From: Tigriopus japonicus
Lineage: Eukaryota > Arthropoda > Copepoda > Harpacticoida > Harpacticidae
DNA: 64,000 nucleotides
NCBI GenBank assembly: GCA_010645155.1
Contig: CM021319.1
Location: 9,028,585 to 9,092,584, forward strand
Reading direction: 5' to 3'
In this document: positions 39,825 through 51,421 of the stretch, one piece after another
Layout: the number at the start of each line of letters is the position of its first letter
Position numbering within the stretch: the stretch's first letter is position 1
Translations under genes and position numbers: made by a program
Notes under the pieces: model-generated
The model's database searches: none
Seen by the model: the letters and a program-made list of their open reading frames with translations, nothing else
What the model was told of the DNA's origin: nothing

Positions 39825-42086
39825 CTACTTCATCGAGTGAAACAACTCCTCTGCTGAAGGCATGTCTCTCGAAAGCATTTCATCCACGGTCTCCTGCATG
39901 GCCTGCATTTTTCCAGAGTTCACCACACCAGCCTCAGTAGTATGTATTACAGTCTCGACTTGATTCACATAACCCTGTTCCATGTCCTCGGGTTTACTTG
40001 GGATCTCAATGGTGGTAATCGTCTCGTACGGAATCGAGTCTTGTCCCGTTCCTGACATGGAGGTGAGAACCTCAGCATTGATCACGGTGGCGTGGACACT
40101 ATTTCCCGCGTCGATCATCATACTATAGGTAACAGGTACTTGAGTGGCTTGCACATGGATATCTTGACCAGGAGTGCCAATTGGAATCGTCGTAATCCCA
40201 CTGGTCTCGATCACTTGAGCTGGCATCACTTGCATCATTTCAACCGGCTGGGATGGTTCAGTCACTTCTGGAACAATTTCATGGACAATGGTTTCATTGG
40301 GTGGCTCAACGATTTCGCTTTTCATCGGGGAAGTAGCTGATGTGTTGGTTGTGGTTGAGTTGGCAAAAGTCGTGGTGGGGGCTGTGGCAACCACTTCAGT
40401 GGTTCTCTTTTTACCGCCAGCACGGGCTTTGAGTTTCCTTCGAGGTCGTTTGATATTGGCACTGGTTGGAGGCTCATCGTACACCACGATATTGGATGGG
40501 ATCTGAAAATCGGCCAAATCTTCGGCTTGAATCCCGTTGGCTCTCAAAGATCGTCCCGTTCCAACAGTGAGTATTCTTTGTCCGTTAATACTCGTTGGAT
40601 TCCAAGACAACGAAGGTAACAGATCTCGTTTCTTGGTAAAATGCTCGTCATCACTAAAGTCGAGATCAGCGTCCGTTTTAGCTTTAAAATCGCGGATCCG
40701 AGTCTGAGTTTTGCGCGTGATGAGCTCGGTATTGTTCAGATCGGTAATGGCTTTGGTCAGGCGTTTTTCTCTGGCGACCAAATTCTCGCCGGTTGGGGTG
40801 GTTTTCCGGCGAAGGACGGCCATTTCACGCTCCAAACTGGCAATTTTGCGCTTTAAATTGAGAATAATACTGGATTCGGAATCGGATTTGGACTGAGATC
40901 GCCGGGTTTTCGACATCATCGTGGATATTTTCTTCCTCTTGGGTACCTTGGAATCCTCGGCGAACCCCGGGGACGGTTGAAAGGATCCGCTAGGTTTGCC
41001 AAATACGGGCAAACCATCTGCGCTGAAACCTTTGGGAATGGTAATGGTGCCTGAACGATTTGAACCTCTGGGGTTGAAGGGAATAATCTGGAAATCTTTC
41101 ACCCGAACGCCTAATCGTGACAGAATCCGTTGGCGTTCATCCAATGACAGATCTTGAAAGAAAGGATCACTCAAGGAATGAATTTGCGAGAGCATCTTCG
41201 TGGCCTTCACCGACTGAAATCCATTCCCCTTCTTGATGGACAAGGTCAGCGGAATATCATAATCCGGTGGAGGTTGATCCGGCAGATCTTGGACGCCAAA
41301 CTGAGCCATAATTAGCCTTCGTTGTTCATGGGGAATCGTTTGAAAAATAGGATCGGCCAAACTCAGGATCTCATGAATAGGTTTGGAAGCTATGGGTGTA
41401 ACGGATCCATCCGCGTTCTTTCGAGAAATCACCACCGAACGGGGTTGACCCGGAACGGTTTCGCCTTCGGTTTGATTCTTATAATGTTCGGATAGCTCGT
41501 CCATGGACCGAACTTGACCGGGTACAGAATCGATTTGTAATTCCGTATCCACGGCCAAATCCGTGAGGTCCAGATTGTGGACATCCATGGGCACCAATTG
41601 GACTTGCGGTTGAAGCCATGGCGAATCAAAGGTAAAAGTGCGTTCCTCGGAATCCACGGGTTCTTCAAAATCCGTATCGGGATTGAACACGTATAATGTG
41701 CGAATGTGGGCTTGAAAGGGAATGCGATCCGTACCATCCGGATTCAAATGGCTGGTATGATCAAAGATACTCGGTTTGGCCGTGGATTTGAGGACATATT
41801 GATTTTTCCGATGGTCAAAGCGGAAATCTCGGGCTTGAAAATGTCTCGAACAGAGATAGGATGGGTCGGAGATGGCCGTGGTAACGGGTAAATCCATGAT
41901 GGAAAGCCATGATTCGCGTTGAACGGGATCCGAAGGAAATCTGCGGATTGAAAAGCAAAGTTGTAGAGAAACGGTGAAATCAAAAGCAAGAAGAAATCGA
42001 TCTTACTTGACAAATCGAATGCCTTTGTCGTGGGATTTGAGTGATTGGCGATGATCACAATCCGGTGAGAAACATTCCACCAACAT
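39825..42086 (-). CDS. THAP-type zinc-finger protein with coiled coil (two exons)
   Basis: Exon 1 is 42007-42086 and exon 2 is 39825-41940; the 66 bp intron splits the zinc finger. The joined product is about 731 residues. The N-terminal THAP domain has its C2CH ligands at C5, C10, C57 and H60, the conserved FP (28-29), W38 and F61, and an AKPSIF match to the family's AVPTIF signature. THAP domains bind DNA in a sequence-specific way, so this is probably a nuclear regulator. Two similar ~35-residue segments (about 213-246 and 275-310) share an S-DP-FQ---E-RR-I---GV pattern. A basic stretch and a coiled coil (about 386-441) follow, then a Thr/Val/Glu-rich tail. An ATG 41 codons into the frame would omit the zinc ligands, so the exon 1 start is preferred. 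The specific THAP subfamily is not recognised. Confidence 0.88.
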
Positions 42087-43077
42087 GATCAATGTTTATT
42101 ATGTTATTTTTCTTGATATTTACGATTGGAGATCACAGAGCTAATTTTCACTCATGGGACGCCAATGTTAAGTCAGCTGTCGAGTGACGTGACTGCTGTT
42201 TAGCTTCTTTGTTTAAGTTGTCGTGAGCCGGTCTTTTCACCTTTTGGCGTGATCAATGACCTGCTTTTACGTTAGGCCACTTGCCAGCTAACGAAATTCT
42301 GGTTTTAGACCAGCCTGAATTCATGTTTGAAAAAGTTTAATGCATAGAGTTCATGCGGTTTTAGATGACTGCGAGGTGTTGTTCCTCAAAAAGCTGTCTT
42401 ATACGCCTTGAACGATAAACTTATTCGCCCTTTCATAGATTGGCGTCTGAAGCAACATTAAAAAATGAAAAGGGTTCTTCATATTTTGACCAAATCAAAC
42501 AAAGAAAATTTTAAAACAGGAGGTTTAAAAATGTAAGGATTTCTCTAAGTTGCACTGGGGAAAACTTTAATGGATGAATGACCTTTAAAATGTTTCACAT
42601 ATCCATCATACCACTAGGTGAAAGAGTTGATCAAAAAGAACTGATTTACCTAGGTGCATAAATTAATTTCAAAATTATTGTCTTCCTTTGGTGCCATCAG
42701 CCATGGTCCATGACTAAATAACATAGACAACTGCTTCATTTTTATACTTGAGTTACATATTATAAATTCCTCATTACATAGGAGAGATTAGAAAAGAAAT
42801 AGTGGTCTGTTTGAATCTAGGTTGAAAACAATACTCGGAATACTTTTCACTTTCTATTTTAAAACTATGCAATGAAACCCCCCTAAATTACTGGTTTTGA
42901 CCCTATCCAGTTCACACACGTGCTTTCTTACTTCTCTATGCAGCCTCTTACATCCAACATCAGCTGATGCTCGAAGCTACATATCCCATCAACAAAAACG
43001 ATTCAAAATTCACGCCCTCGTCCATGTGATCATTGTCAACACTCCTGCCTAGTCGAGCATTTTCCGGTGGTCTCCTA
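42087..43077. promoter_or_regulatory. divergent intergenic region between the THAP gene and TOM70
   Basis: The 990 bp between the two start codons, which point away from each other, must hold both promoters. I see no convincing TATA box and no CpG-rich block. The distal part is AT-rich. One ATG at 43024 is followed at once by a stop codon in the presumed TOM70 leader. Shared regulation is possible but not shown. Confidence 0.5.
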
Positions 43078-46000
43078 ATGGCTCCGGTTCAATCGTTGCC
43101 CGTGGTTCGTGAGGCCACGTCCGACGCCGGTCAGGGTTTGCCCGCTTGGTTCTGGCCCGTGCTAGCCGTGAGTGGCGTGGCCGTGACGGCGGGATTGGTC
43201 TATTGGTGGACGCAACCCGGTCAGAAACCGTCACCGCGTCGACGACCCAAAACTCAAGGCTCGAGCGCGTCCGCTAGTCCGCTCAAATCGGGTGCGCCGC
43301 CAGAGGAAGAAGAGGAGTTGGTAAGAAGGATGATGAGAATATTCCGGATAATTTACCAAAGACAAATTTTAATAGCCCTGCTGAAGCATAGTATTAATGA
43401 GCTGACTTTTTAGTTGATTTATCCGCTTGACATTTACAATATTCAGCTACAGAAGCTCATGGGACCCATGAGCTTCTTTATATTCAGCATCCTTTGACTG
43501 ATTGTAAGACAGTAAAAGTTGAAAAATGAATAATCGGTGTAGAAATATGCCTTGATATTTGAATACGTTTCCTTCTGACAAAGATAAAATTTGGTTTATG
43601 GAGTCAATTGAATAATGGCTAACCCAAAACGGGCAGCAAAGCCGACTAGAAATGTGCTAAATGAGTAGCTATAAAGGAAAGAGCGTACTTGTACATCAAA
43701 TTAAGTCTTACTTTTTTTGGATCCGGCACAAGATATCGTTCAAGTGACGGAATTAAATGAAGTAAATTTTGTAGCAACTGTGGATTAAAAAAAAAAAAAC
43801 AAGAAGATGAGCAACCTGTGCTGTAATTTAGTGAACATCCGGTAGTAAATTGTTGACCCTTCAGTTAAGAGTGCTTCATATTCAGATAAGTCAACGAATG
43901 AAATGTGCCTCGATGGCGTCACAATTGTAACAAAACACAAAACTTTTAGGACAAACTGAAATCAGCATAACTACAAAATGCATCCATTCCACACATCATG
44001 ACAAACATACCTTCCGTTTTCAAATTTTATTTATGACTCAATCTTCCATTTGATTAGCCACAAGAGCCGTTTGAACGCGCGGTCAGTCTCAAGAACAAGG
44101 GTAACAAATACTTCAAAGGAGGGCGTTATGAGTTGGCCATCAAGTGTTACACCGAGGCCATTGACGTGTGCCCCGTCCAAAAAGAACAAGATTTGTCCAC
44201 CTTCTACCAAAATCGGGCAGCGGCCTACGATCAATTGGTAAGCTTTAAAGCGACCTTTAAGTAGTCCTTTATGTCACCATATTGTTAGTATGAACGATCC
44301 ATGTTTTACGGTCATTACAGGAGAATTTAGATGCCGTGTTCAACGATTGCACTCGAGCTTTGGAGCTGAATAAGCGTTACCTGAAAGCCATGGATCGTCG
44401 AGCGAAAGTTTTGCGCAAACAAGTGCAGAAACTCCAATCAGCCGATGTGGAAAGTGTGAGCAAGTTGAAGATGGCCTTGGAAGACATGACGGCTGTGTGC
44501 ATTCTCGATGGATTCCAAAAGCAAGAGTACCTTATGATGGTGGACACTATCCTCAAAGAACTGGGTAAGGTAGTTTTCGTCTAATAACTCTGACAAAAAT
44601 GGCTGGGTTTGACTTTGTGCCAAGCTTTGAGTTGGGACAATTAAGTTCAGGTCAGTTCTTTTTTCCGACCGAAAGGAAACTGCAAATTTTAGATTTATGT
44701 CTAAGCTTTTTTATACTTCTTGAGGACAATTTTCGAATTTGATTTTAATCGATCTTCCCATTCCCAAAATATACCTTCAAGTTCCTTCTCAATAATGGAA
44801 AATGTCGATTTATTTAGATCAAATGATTTATGGGTATATAATTGAACATAAAAAACCTTATCCTGCAGGTCGTGTGGAAGCCAAGATAGCCATACGCAAT
44901 CGCCAACCCGCGTTAACGTCACATCATTTTATTCAACAGTACTTCCAATCTTTTGCCGAAGATCCAATTTCGAAGCTTCTGGCTAAACATTTCGAGTCCG
45001 ATTCCGATGATTCCCCTTTGAATCAAGACAATGCAACAGGGTAAATAACCTTGATTCAGGATTTTTCATGTTGGTTCCAAGTGTTACTGATGGTTAAAAT
45101 TGATTTCAGTGGGTTCATGTTGGCCCTGAAGGACCTCAAGGATGAGACCTATGAGCAAGTCATTGATCATTGTACCGAAGAAATCGAGCAATCCGGAATG
45201 CATATAAACGAGGCCAAATTGCTCCGAGGTACATTCTACATCTTAAGCAAACAACCAAACCAAGCCTTCCAAGATTTCAACCAAATCATAGAAGACAATG
45301 AGGCTGATGTGAGCTTGCGTGTCAACGCTCTCATCAAACGAGCTTCTTTGTACATTCAACAATGCAAAGACCCCATGAAGGATCCTGACTTGAGTTTTGC
45401 GGACTTCAAGCAAGGACAGGAACTGGATGAGAACAATGCGGACATATATCATCACCGAGGACAAGTGAGTTCATACAGAGAAATTAGGAGCAGTCTCTTT
45501 TTTCGAAATTTGAATTTTGAAAAAGAGGCAATAGAACTTGTCTTGCCATGCCTTTCTCATTATATGATACTTAATTTAATATAAACTTAGCGATAAATAC
45601 TTTTGAAATTGTTTATGGCTTTTTACCGGAGGCAGTAGAGTCAAAAAAGTTAATACCTGCAGAAATTGTGAAACATTTGGTTGATGTGTCAAGTTTCATA
45701 TTAGTTTTTAACCAATTTACTAAATTTAGGCACATGTTATTGACTTCTCGATTGAAAATTTATGTTCCATGTATTTTTATGATTTAGTGAACGCGGTAAA
45801 GAAGTAAACTATGGGTCCTTACAAAATTTAAAAAACTCAACGTCTCCTTGACATTTCTTCATTTCATTTGAACAGGTGATTAAGTTTTACAAACTTTAGA
45901 GTACTTTTGTTAATTTCATTCCCGTACCATTTGAAACACTGAAATTTTTCTTTTTGAAGAAAATGACCTTGAACTAATCTCTCTTTTATGTCATTGTTAG

Positions 46001-46609
46001 GTGCATTTGCTGATTGACCAAACACCCAAAGCCTTGGAAGACTTCAACAAAGCTGTGGAGCTCAATCCTGGTTTTCCCATAGCCTACGTTCAGAAATTGT
46101 ACACAGAATACAGAATCGCTTCCACCAGTGGCAACAACAGTGAAGTCCCCAAGCTCATCAAGCAGTTCCAAGAGGCCATGGAAAAGTTTCCCAAGTGTGT
46201 CGAGACCTACGCCCTCTTTGCTCAAGTCTTGAGCGATCAATCGCAATTCGATCGAGCCGAAGATGTCTACCAACAAGCGCAAAAAGTGGACCCCAAGAAT
46301 GCCAATATCCTCGTTCATCGAGGTTTGATCGCTCTTCAAGCTAAAGGTGATATCGAAGCTGGCGTTTCTCTCATCAAGAAGGCTTTGGAAGTGGACGATA
46401 AGTGCGAGTTTGGCTATGAAACCCTGGGTACAATCGAGGTTCAACGGGGCAAACTGAAAGAAGCCATCGAGCTCTTCGACAAAGCCATTCCTATCGCCAA
46501 TACGGAATTGGAAATGGCTCATTTGTTCGGATTAAAACACGCAGCAACCGCACAGACCACGGTTTCCCAGAGGTTTGGGATCTCATTGCCAACTCCCATG
46601 GGAATGTGA
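43078..46609 (+). CDS. TOM70: mitochondrial import receptor TOM70 (six exons)
   Basis: Outer-membrane receptor that takes preproteins, often with Hsp70/Hsp90, and passes them to the TOM pore. Exons: 43078-43320, 44058-44237, 44321-44564, 44869-45040, 45110-45464 and 46001-46609. All junctions are GT-AG and keep frame, giving 600 residues, typical for the family. The N-terminus has one transmembrane anchor (about 22-45, AWFWPVLAVSGVAVTAGLVY), then a basic Pro/Ser linker and an acidic run. TPR units follow: KNKGNKYFKGGRYELAIKCY opens the first, and QNRAAAYDQL and KAMDRRAKVL carry the Asn, Lys and Arg positions of the carboxylate clamp for chaperone EEVD tails. Further TPRs fill the C-terminal half. 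The start is the first in-frame ATG before the anchor. It is convergent with deltex. Confidence 0.96.
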
Positions 46610-46765
46610 TTTGATCTGAGGTTCTATTTTATAAGCGAAAAGTGATCATATCGTGGAGTTGTTTGTCTTTGTCTAACTTCCTTTCTTCACCAATCCATTC
46701 ACTAGTTATTTCTTTTTTGTTCGTTTCGTTTTAAGGACACACAAGCATATACAGTTTAGTGAGTC

Positions 46766-46771
46766 AATAAA
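46766..46771 (+). terminator. poly(A) signal of TOM70
   Basis: AATAAA about 157 bp after the TOM70 stop and 44 bp before the deltex stop codon on the other strand. The two 3' UTRs therefore almost certainly overlap. Confidence 0.65.
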
Positions 46772-46814
46772 TCCAATCTAGTTCATTCGATTCTTATTTC
46801 AAAGTGCACTTTTA

Positions 46815-49625
46815 TCACACATCGTGCTCGGTGTCAATAATGCCTAGATGAGAGAGTTGCAAGAGGACTCGATCCAAATAGTCTGGATCAGGATATGCGT
46901 TTTCTTTGTCATTGGGACCGAAATCAGTTTTGTGCTCGAGAGCCTCGTTCCAGACGAGCAAATCGGGCTGTCCGTTTCGTCCATGAGGTCCTTGGTTCTT
47001 AGCAATTACAAAGGTCAATTGATGATTGAAAGCAGTTTCCAGGAACTTGAGAACCTTTCGACCTTTTTCCGTATCTGGCAGAAAAGCGATTCTGGGGAAA
47101 CCAATCGCGTAGAAAGGCTGTCCTGGAGCGGGTTGATCTTGGCCTTGGATTCCGTTTTGGAAATTGTATGTGATCTGAATGCTATGATAATCTTCGTATC
47201 CTGGAAGACCTTTGGGAACTATCTTATAGGTCATTGTTCCATTTCCAGGCATCGAACCCCATCGCTCTCCAGCTACGTTATGGCAGTTCGGACATTCGAT
47301 GTAGGTTGTTCCTCCGGATTGATTCTCGATCAAAGATTTCAGACAAGAGAGATGGAATTTGTGTTGACACAGAGTGAGACAGACCACAGATCGATCGTTT
47401 TCATGACAGGGAGAAGGTAGTTCCAAGGACACGGAACACAGGTGACAAATCTCGGAGGGATCATTGGGATCAATGACAAATTGAGCGTACTTGAGTATCA
47501 GCCGATCGATAGGTGAATACTTGCTAGATCCATGACCACCTTCAGTGGTTTGAGAAGGGCTCAAAGATAGACATTCGTCTCCATTGGAGACCTGTGATTG
47601 TGATATCGTCGAGGAAGAGGTGTTCAATATGGTTCTCGGTGTCGGAACAGGTCGTTTCTTAACCGTTCCATTCTTACAAGGCGAACTTGGGACACTGTTG
47701 TAAGATAACACACTTGGGTTTCGAGCATGTGATCCCAACGAGTTCTGACTTAGACACAAAGACTGACGATCACTCAAGAACGAGTTGTCTCGGCTGTGGT
47801 TTTGAGAACCAAAGATTGAATTTTGGCTTTGGAACAAGGATCTACGACTAAGAGATATTTGGGATGAGGTGGTTGGACCTTGAGAAGCTTGAGCCCATCG
47901 TCCCGGAGAACTGGTTTCGTCAATGTACTCGTATCGATTCGGTGGAGGGTATCGCGAATCATTTTGCATAGAGTTCTGAATTGCACTTTGATTCACGTAC
48001 AAATCCCCATCTTCATCTTCGTCTTCCTCGTCATCCTCTTCTTCATCATCGTCATGATCCATTGCACCATGAACACTATGACGAAAAGCTTGCTCGGTTT
48101 GAGATCGATGGAATGGAGGTGGAGACGGAAGTTTCCCATGATGAGCCAATGACGGATCACTCAGAACACGATGTCGAGCTGGGATTTGAGCTCCTCTGGT
48201 GGGCGGTAAAGCGTTTCTAAACTTGGGTCTAGCCCCATTTATGGCCCTATGAGCTTCATTGTTAAACACGGACACACTATCGCCCAAACGAAGAGAGTAA
48301 CTATCGTCCGTGAACACGCTATCCTCATCCCCGTAAATATCCAAGAGCTCTTGTGAGCCCAAAGATCCGCCATAGAAAGAGTTCCTACCCGATATTCGAC
48401 CACCCATCATGCTGTTTGAGCTCCGATAAGGTGGATAAGCTGACTCATGACTCAAATAAGTGGATATAGTATCCACGGAAGGCCGTCGGACAATGGAACT
48501 ACTTCCGTTGTCGGAGAATGAAGAGAACGAAGAATCCTGGATCCGGCGATATTGATAAGCGTGCTGACCCGAATATTGGCTTCCACCGGGTCTTCCGGAA
48601 GCTCTCCTTCCCACTATTGGGTAATTAAACTCGGAAGACGCCGATGGGTGCCCAATAACCGATCTTCGGGGAGGAGAAGAGGCGCTATGCTGTCGATAAT
48701 GGTGGCCTTTATTCACCGCTTCCGGATGTAAAAACGTGGGCGATCGATCACCCTGAAATCGGGATAAATTGTGACTGGACGCCGAGAGAGCCGATCGTGC
48801 TGGTGATTTGGACAAGGGCATACTCGAGGACATGGACTTGCGTCGGATTCCGTTCTCAATCCCATGCCCTTGTTTACTATTACTGCCACGATCCTTGTCG
48901 TGTTTGGCCGAGTCCTTGTGAAAGATCGTGTTCATGAGATTCTTTACGGCCTTTTTGCCCTTTTCCGTGGCCAGAATATCTTTGGCTCGCTTCTTCTTGG
49001 ACGGATTGGGGTTGTTTCTTCGCTCCATTTCGGCCAACATGTCCTTCCGACGTTCCTCTTTCCGATGGATCATGGAGGCGATTTCAGCTTGAGTCAGCTT
49101 CACCATTGGATACGAGGGTTGAGGTACTCTTCGGATGGGTCGAACCACACCTGTATTAGTTCTCACTTGGGTCAGATTGCAAAAGTTCATGATGTACGGG
49201 CATCCGGGGAAATGTTTGGAAATATCAATGGTCTGATCGCCTCTGGACCAAGCCTCTTCGATCACCACTTGGACTTCCATGTCGTAGATGTGCCAATCGG
49301 AAGTGGTATCCCCGCCCCATTCCCATTTGGCCCCTTTTCCCGCAGGGGAAGTACTGGTGTAAAATTCCCGACGAACCGTATATCGGGCTCCCGTGGGTTC
49401 ACAATATTGCTCGAATAAGGTCATGTTGATGTAATAATCTGACAATAAAGGATCGGCATCTTTTAAATAGATCTTGTTGAGCTTCTTCTGATGGGCACGT
49501 TCCAGCAATTGAGTCACTTCGGGGGTGTAGGGACGCCATCGATTGGGTCGATTCTCCCATTCCCACACTACTACATACAGGGTGGGCACCCCTGAGGGAC
49601 AAATATTGACCGGAGACAGAGCCAT
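46815..49625 (-). CDS. dx: Deltex E3 ubiquitin ligase
   Basis: Single coding exon, 936 residues. Deltex ubiquitinates targets and tunes Notch trafficking; in Drosophila its WWE region binds the Notch ankyrin repeats. Order of parts: WWE 1 (about 10-95, VVWEWENRPNRWRPY), WWE 2 (about 96-175, AKWEWGGDTTSDWHIYD), a basic helix-prone segment, a long Ser-rich disordered region with an Asp/Glu run (DDDEEEDDEEDEDEDGD), and a proline motif KKRPVPTPR of SH3-ligand type. A RING-H2 finger starts near 727 (CHLC, then CQHKFHLSC, then CPNC). The Deltex C-terminal domain runs to the end, with PFPRIAF-type core sequence and a YPDPDYLDRV motif. The 5' end lies only 40 bp after the COA8 stop. An AAAATTAG directly before the ATG could be a splice acceptor for a leader exon. 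Confidence 0.96.
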   Translation of the reverse strand: MALSPVNICPSGVPTLYVVVWEWENRPNRWRPYTPEVTQLLERAHQKKLNKIYLKDADPLLSDYYINMTLFEQYCEPTGARYTVRREFYTSTSPAGKGAKWEWGGDTTSDWHIYDMEVQVVIEEAWSRGDQTIDISKHFPGCPYIMNFCNLTQVRTNTGVVRPIRRVPQPSYPMVKLTQAEIASMIHRKEERRKDMLAEMERRNNPNPSKKKRAKDILATEKGKKAVKNLMNTIFHKDSAKHDKDRGSNSKQGHGIENGIRRKSMSSSMPLSKSPARSALSASSHNLSRFQGDRSPTFLHPEAVNKGHHYRQHSASSPPRRSVIGHPSASSEFNYPIVGRRASGRPGGSQYSGQHAYQYRRIQDSSFSSFSDNGSSSIVRRPSVDTISTYLSHESAYPPYRSSNSMMGGRISGRNSFYGGSLGSQELLDIYGDEDSVFTDDSYSLRLGDSVSVFNNEAHRAINGARPKFRNALPPTRGAQIPARHRVLSDPSLAHHGKLPSPPPFHRSQTEQAFRHSVHGAMDHDDDEEEDDEEDEDEDGDLYVNQSAIQNSMQNDSRYPPPNRYEYIDETSSPGRWAQASQGPTTSSQISLSRRSLFQSQNSIFGSQNHSRDNSFLSDRQSLCLSQNSLGSHARNPSVLSYNSVPSSPCKNGTVKKRPVPTPRTILNTSSSTISQSQVSNGDECLSLSPSQTTEGGHGSSKYSPIDRLILKYAQFVIDPNDPSEICHLCSVSLELPSPCHENDRSVVCLTLCQHKFHLSCLKSLIENQSGGTTYIECPNCHNVAGERWGSMPGNGTMTYKIVPKGLPGYEDYHSIQITYNFQNGIQGQDQPAPGQPFYAIGFPRIAFLPDTEKGRKVLKFLETAFNHQLTFVIAKNQGPHGRNGQPDLLVWNEALEHKTDFGPNDKENAYPDPDYLDRVLLQLSHLGIIDTEHDV

Positions 49626-49665
49626 GACTAATTTTGCTGTCTTTAAATGAGCACTTTAGGTGATT

Positions 49666-50585
49666 TCACCGTTTCTGTCGGCCTTTCAAAGCCTCTAGAC
49701 GCACTAAGAAGGATAGAACTAGGATCGAGAAATTTCGCTTTTGCCACTCTAGGTTATAGCTCAAATGGGAAGACCATTTCTTGTCCAAGAAGGCTTTGTA
49801 GAAAACGGACATTTCTCGGGCACTTATGGTGCTTTTGTCGGGCTCATCCGGATAATTCTCGCGTAATAACTTCCTGATGAATTCCGCTCGTTCCTAGAAA
49901 AATATAAAAATCTGATTTTACCTCCTTCAAAGAAACTCCCTTCATTCAATACTCACATTGGTGAATTGTTCATTGTGTTCAGTCCAGAATTGATGACTCC
50001 ATTTAAAAGTGTCCTCTCTCAATTCTCTGTATCTCCGATGAAGCGGACTCTCATTTTGCGGTCGATGCAATTTGAACTGTCTCAAGTTAGAAATCCGATG
50101 AGGCGGTCCAATTTGGTCAAACTCCGTCTTGATCTTCTACAATAACAAGACCCGAACTCGTGTTTTTATGACCAATGCCAACTCCTAACCCTTCACATTC
50201 CTGCTTGTTTTTAACCATCATGGGCAGAGTGAGAGAGACGGACACAGGTAGATAGATGATGAGTAGGTACCCAAAACACCTGTGACCATCTTATCTACCT
50301 GAGTTCAAGTGTGCCTCTTGACTTTGAGGTCAATCTTGAGAGAGGTTAAACGGCGGAACTGGAACTCACCGCTTGATTGGGACTAAGCCGAGGTTGTTGC
50401 GTGGATAGAGGTCGATGAATACGATGGCTGGACCCGATCAATCGTCTCAGATGGATCATTTTGACCTCATCCTGTGACCAGATGTAGCTTGAAATGGGAT
50501 GAACTGCTCGTGTGTGACCACTCAAAACAAGGCGAACCGGGCGGACAACAGTGAGAACAACCATGGACGAACGTGAGCCAGACAT
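49666..50585 (-). CDS. COA8: cytochrome c oxidase assembly factor 8 (COA8/APOPT1), three exons
   Basis: Mitochondrial factor needed for complex IV assembly. Exons: 50370-50585, 49957-50136 and 49666-49893. All introns are phase 0 and GT-AG (233 and 63 bp). The product is 207 residues, matching the family. Exon 1 encodes a basic, hydroxyl-rich presequence that suits mitochondrial import. The conserved core includes IGPPHRISNLRQFKLHRP, ESPLHRRYRELREDTFKWSH and FWTEHNEQF, then EMSVFYKAFLDKKW and YNLEWQKRNFSI near the C-terminus. The start is the first ATG of the open frame; a second ATG seven codons later is possible. No poly(A) signal is visible between its stop codon and the deltex ATG 40 bp downstream on the same strand. 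Confidence 0.92.
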
Positions 50586-51421
50586 CCTTCTCCTGGATTT
50601 GGCTGGATGTGGACGATGTTCAAGGGATCGCGTGCGCTACTATGCAGTGCTCTTAGATCCTTCCATCCACTCGGTTGTTGTCGTTCTCAACGGTTTTTGG
50701 CGTTCGTAGCTCAACAGGACCAGGATTGGTGCGTTTCACGGTCGTGATCACGATGATCGAGAACAAGGCAAGTTCAAAAAGAGAGTGACTGGCATGTGAT
50801 GTTTGGTTCGGAAAGATGGAGAAAAGAGAATATGAGGATGGGTTGGAGAGAATTTGTTCAGCTGAAATCAAAGGTTGCGAGACAACTACAGAGCTTTTTC
50901 TCTCTGTTCAAGAGAGCCGCAAAGAGCCAAGAAAAGACCTTTTAGCCTGGAGTAAAATCAAGAAGCTGAGAGAAAATCCAAATTATGTGGGACAATTCCA
51001 AGCTCTATCCAAGCGAAGATGACTTAAAGAAGCGTTGGCATCTACGTAAGGTGGAGAGTTACTTAAAGTCTGTTATGGACGACTCTTTGAGGCGATGATA
51101 TGCTTGGTTATGATTTGCTTGGTTATGATTAGAACGGCTGGAAAATATTTTCTACGTGTATCATTTTTTTTTGCTCCTTGAACAGATCTGAAATGTTTCG
51201 GCTTTTTCTTCCCAAATCCAAGGATTTTTTGAAAAACTAATGTATTTCCCCTAAAAAGCTTACAGTTATAAATATTCAGGTGTGATTTAAATACTTTCTT
51301 AAGTATTTTGATGTTATTAGCTTCAATAGAATTAGAAAGAGTCGAGACTCACCCTCCATTAAACTTAATCAGAATTAGTGAGCCCAATTCGTTTTCTTTT
51401 TTCTTTTTCTCATTTTTGCAA
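50586..51421. other. upstream flank of COA8, no gene seen
   Basis: About 0.8 kb that should hold the COA8 promoter. A 68-codon plus-strand frame at 50816-51022 is Glu/Lys-rich and matches nothing I know. The end nearest the fold-back element becomes AT-rich. Confidence 0.4.

Noticed and set aside
43033..43413. Longer TOM70 first exon starting with TTG and running past 43320
   Set aside because: TTG is not a credible start here; the ATG at 43078 precedes the anchor, and GTAAGA at 43321 is a clear donor joining in phase to 44058.
48864..49418. 184-codon plus-strand frame
   Set aside because: Antisense to the deltex WWE region; a shadow.
50816..51022. 68-codon Glu/Lys-rich plus-strand frame upstream of COA8
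   Set aside because: No family match, no splice context and a biased composition; likely chance.
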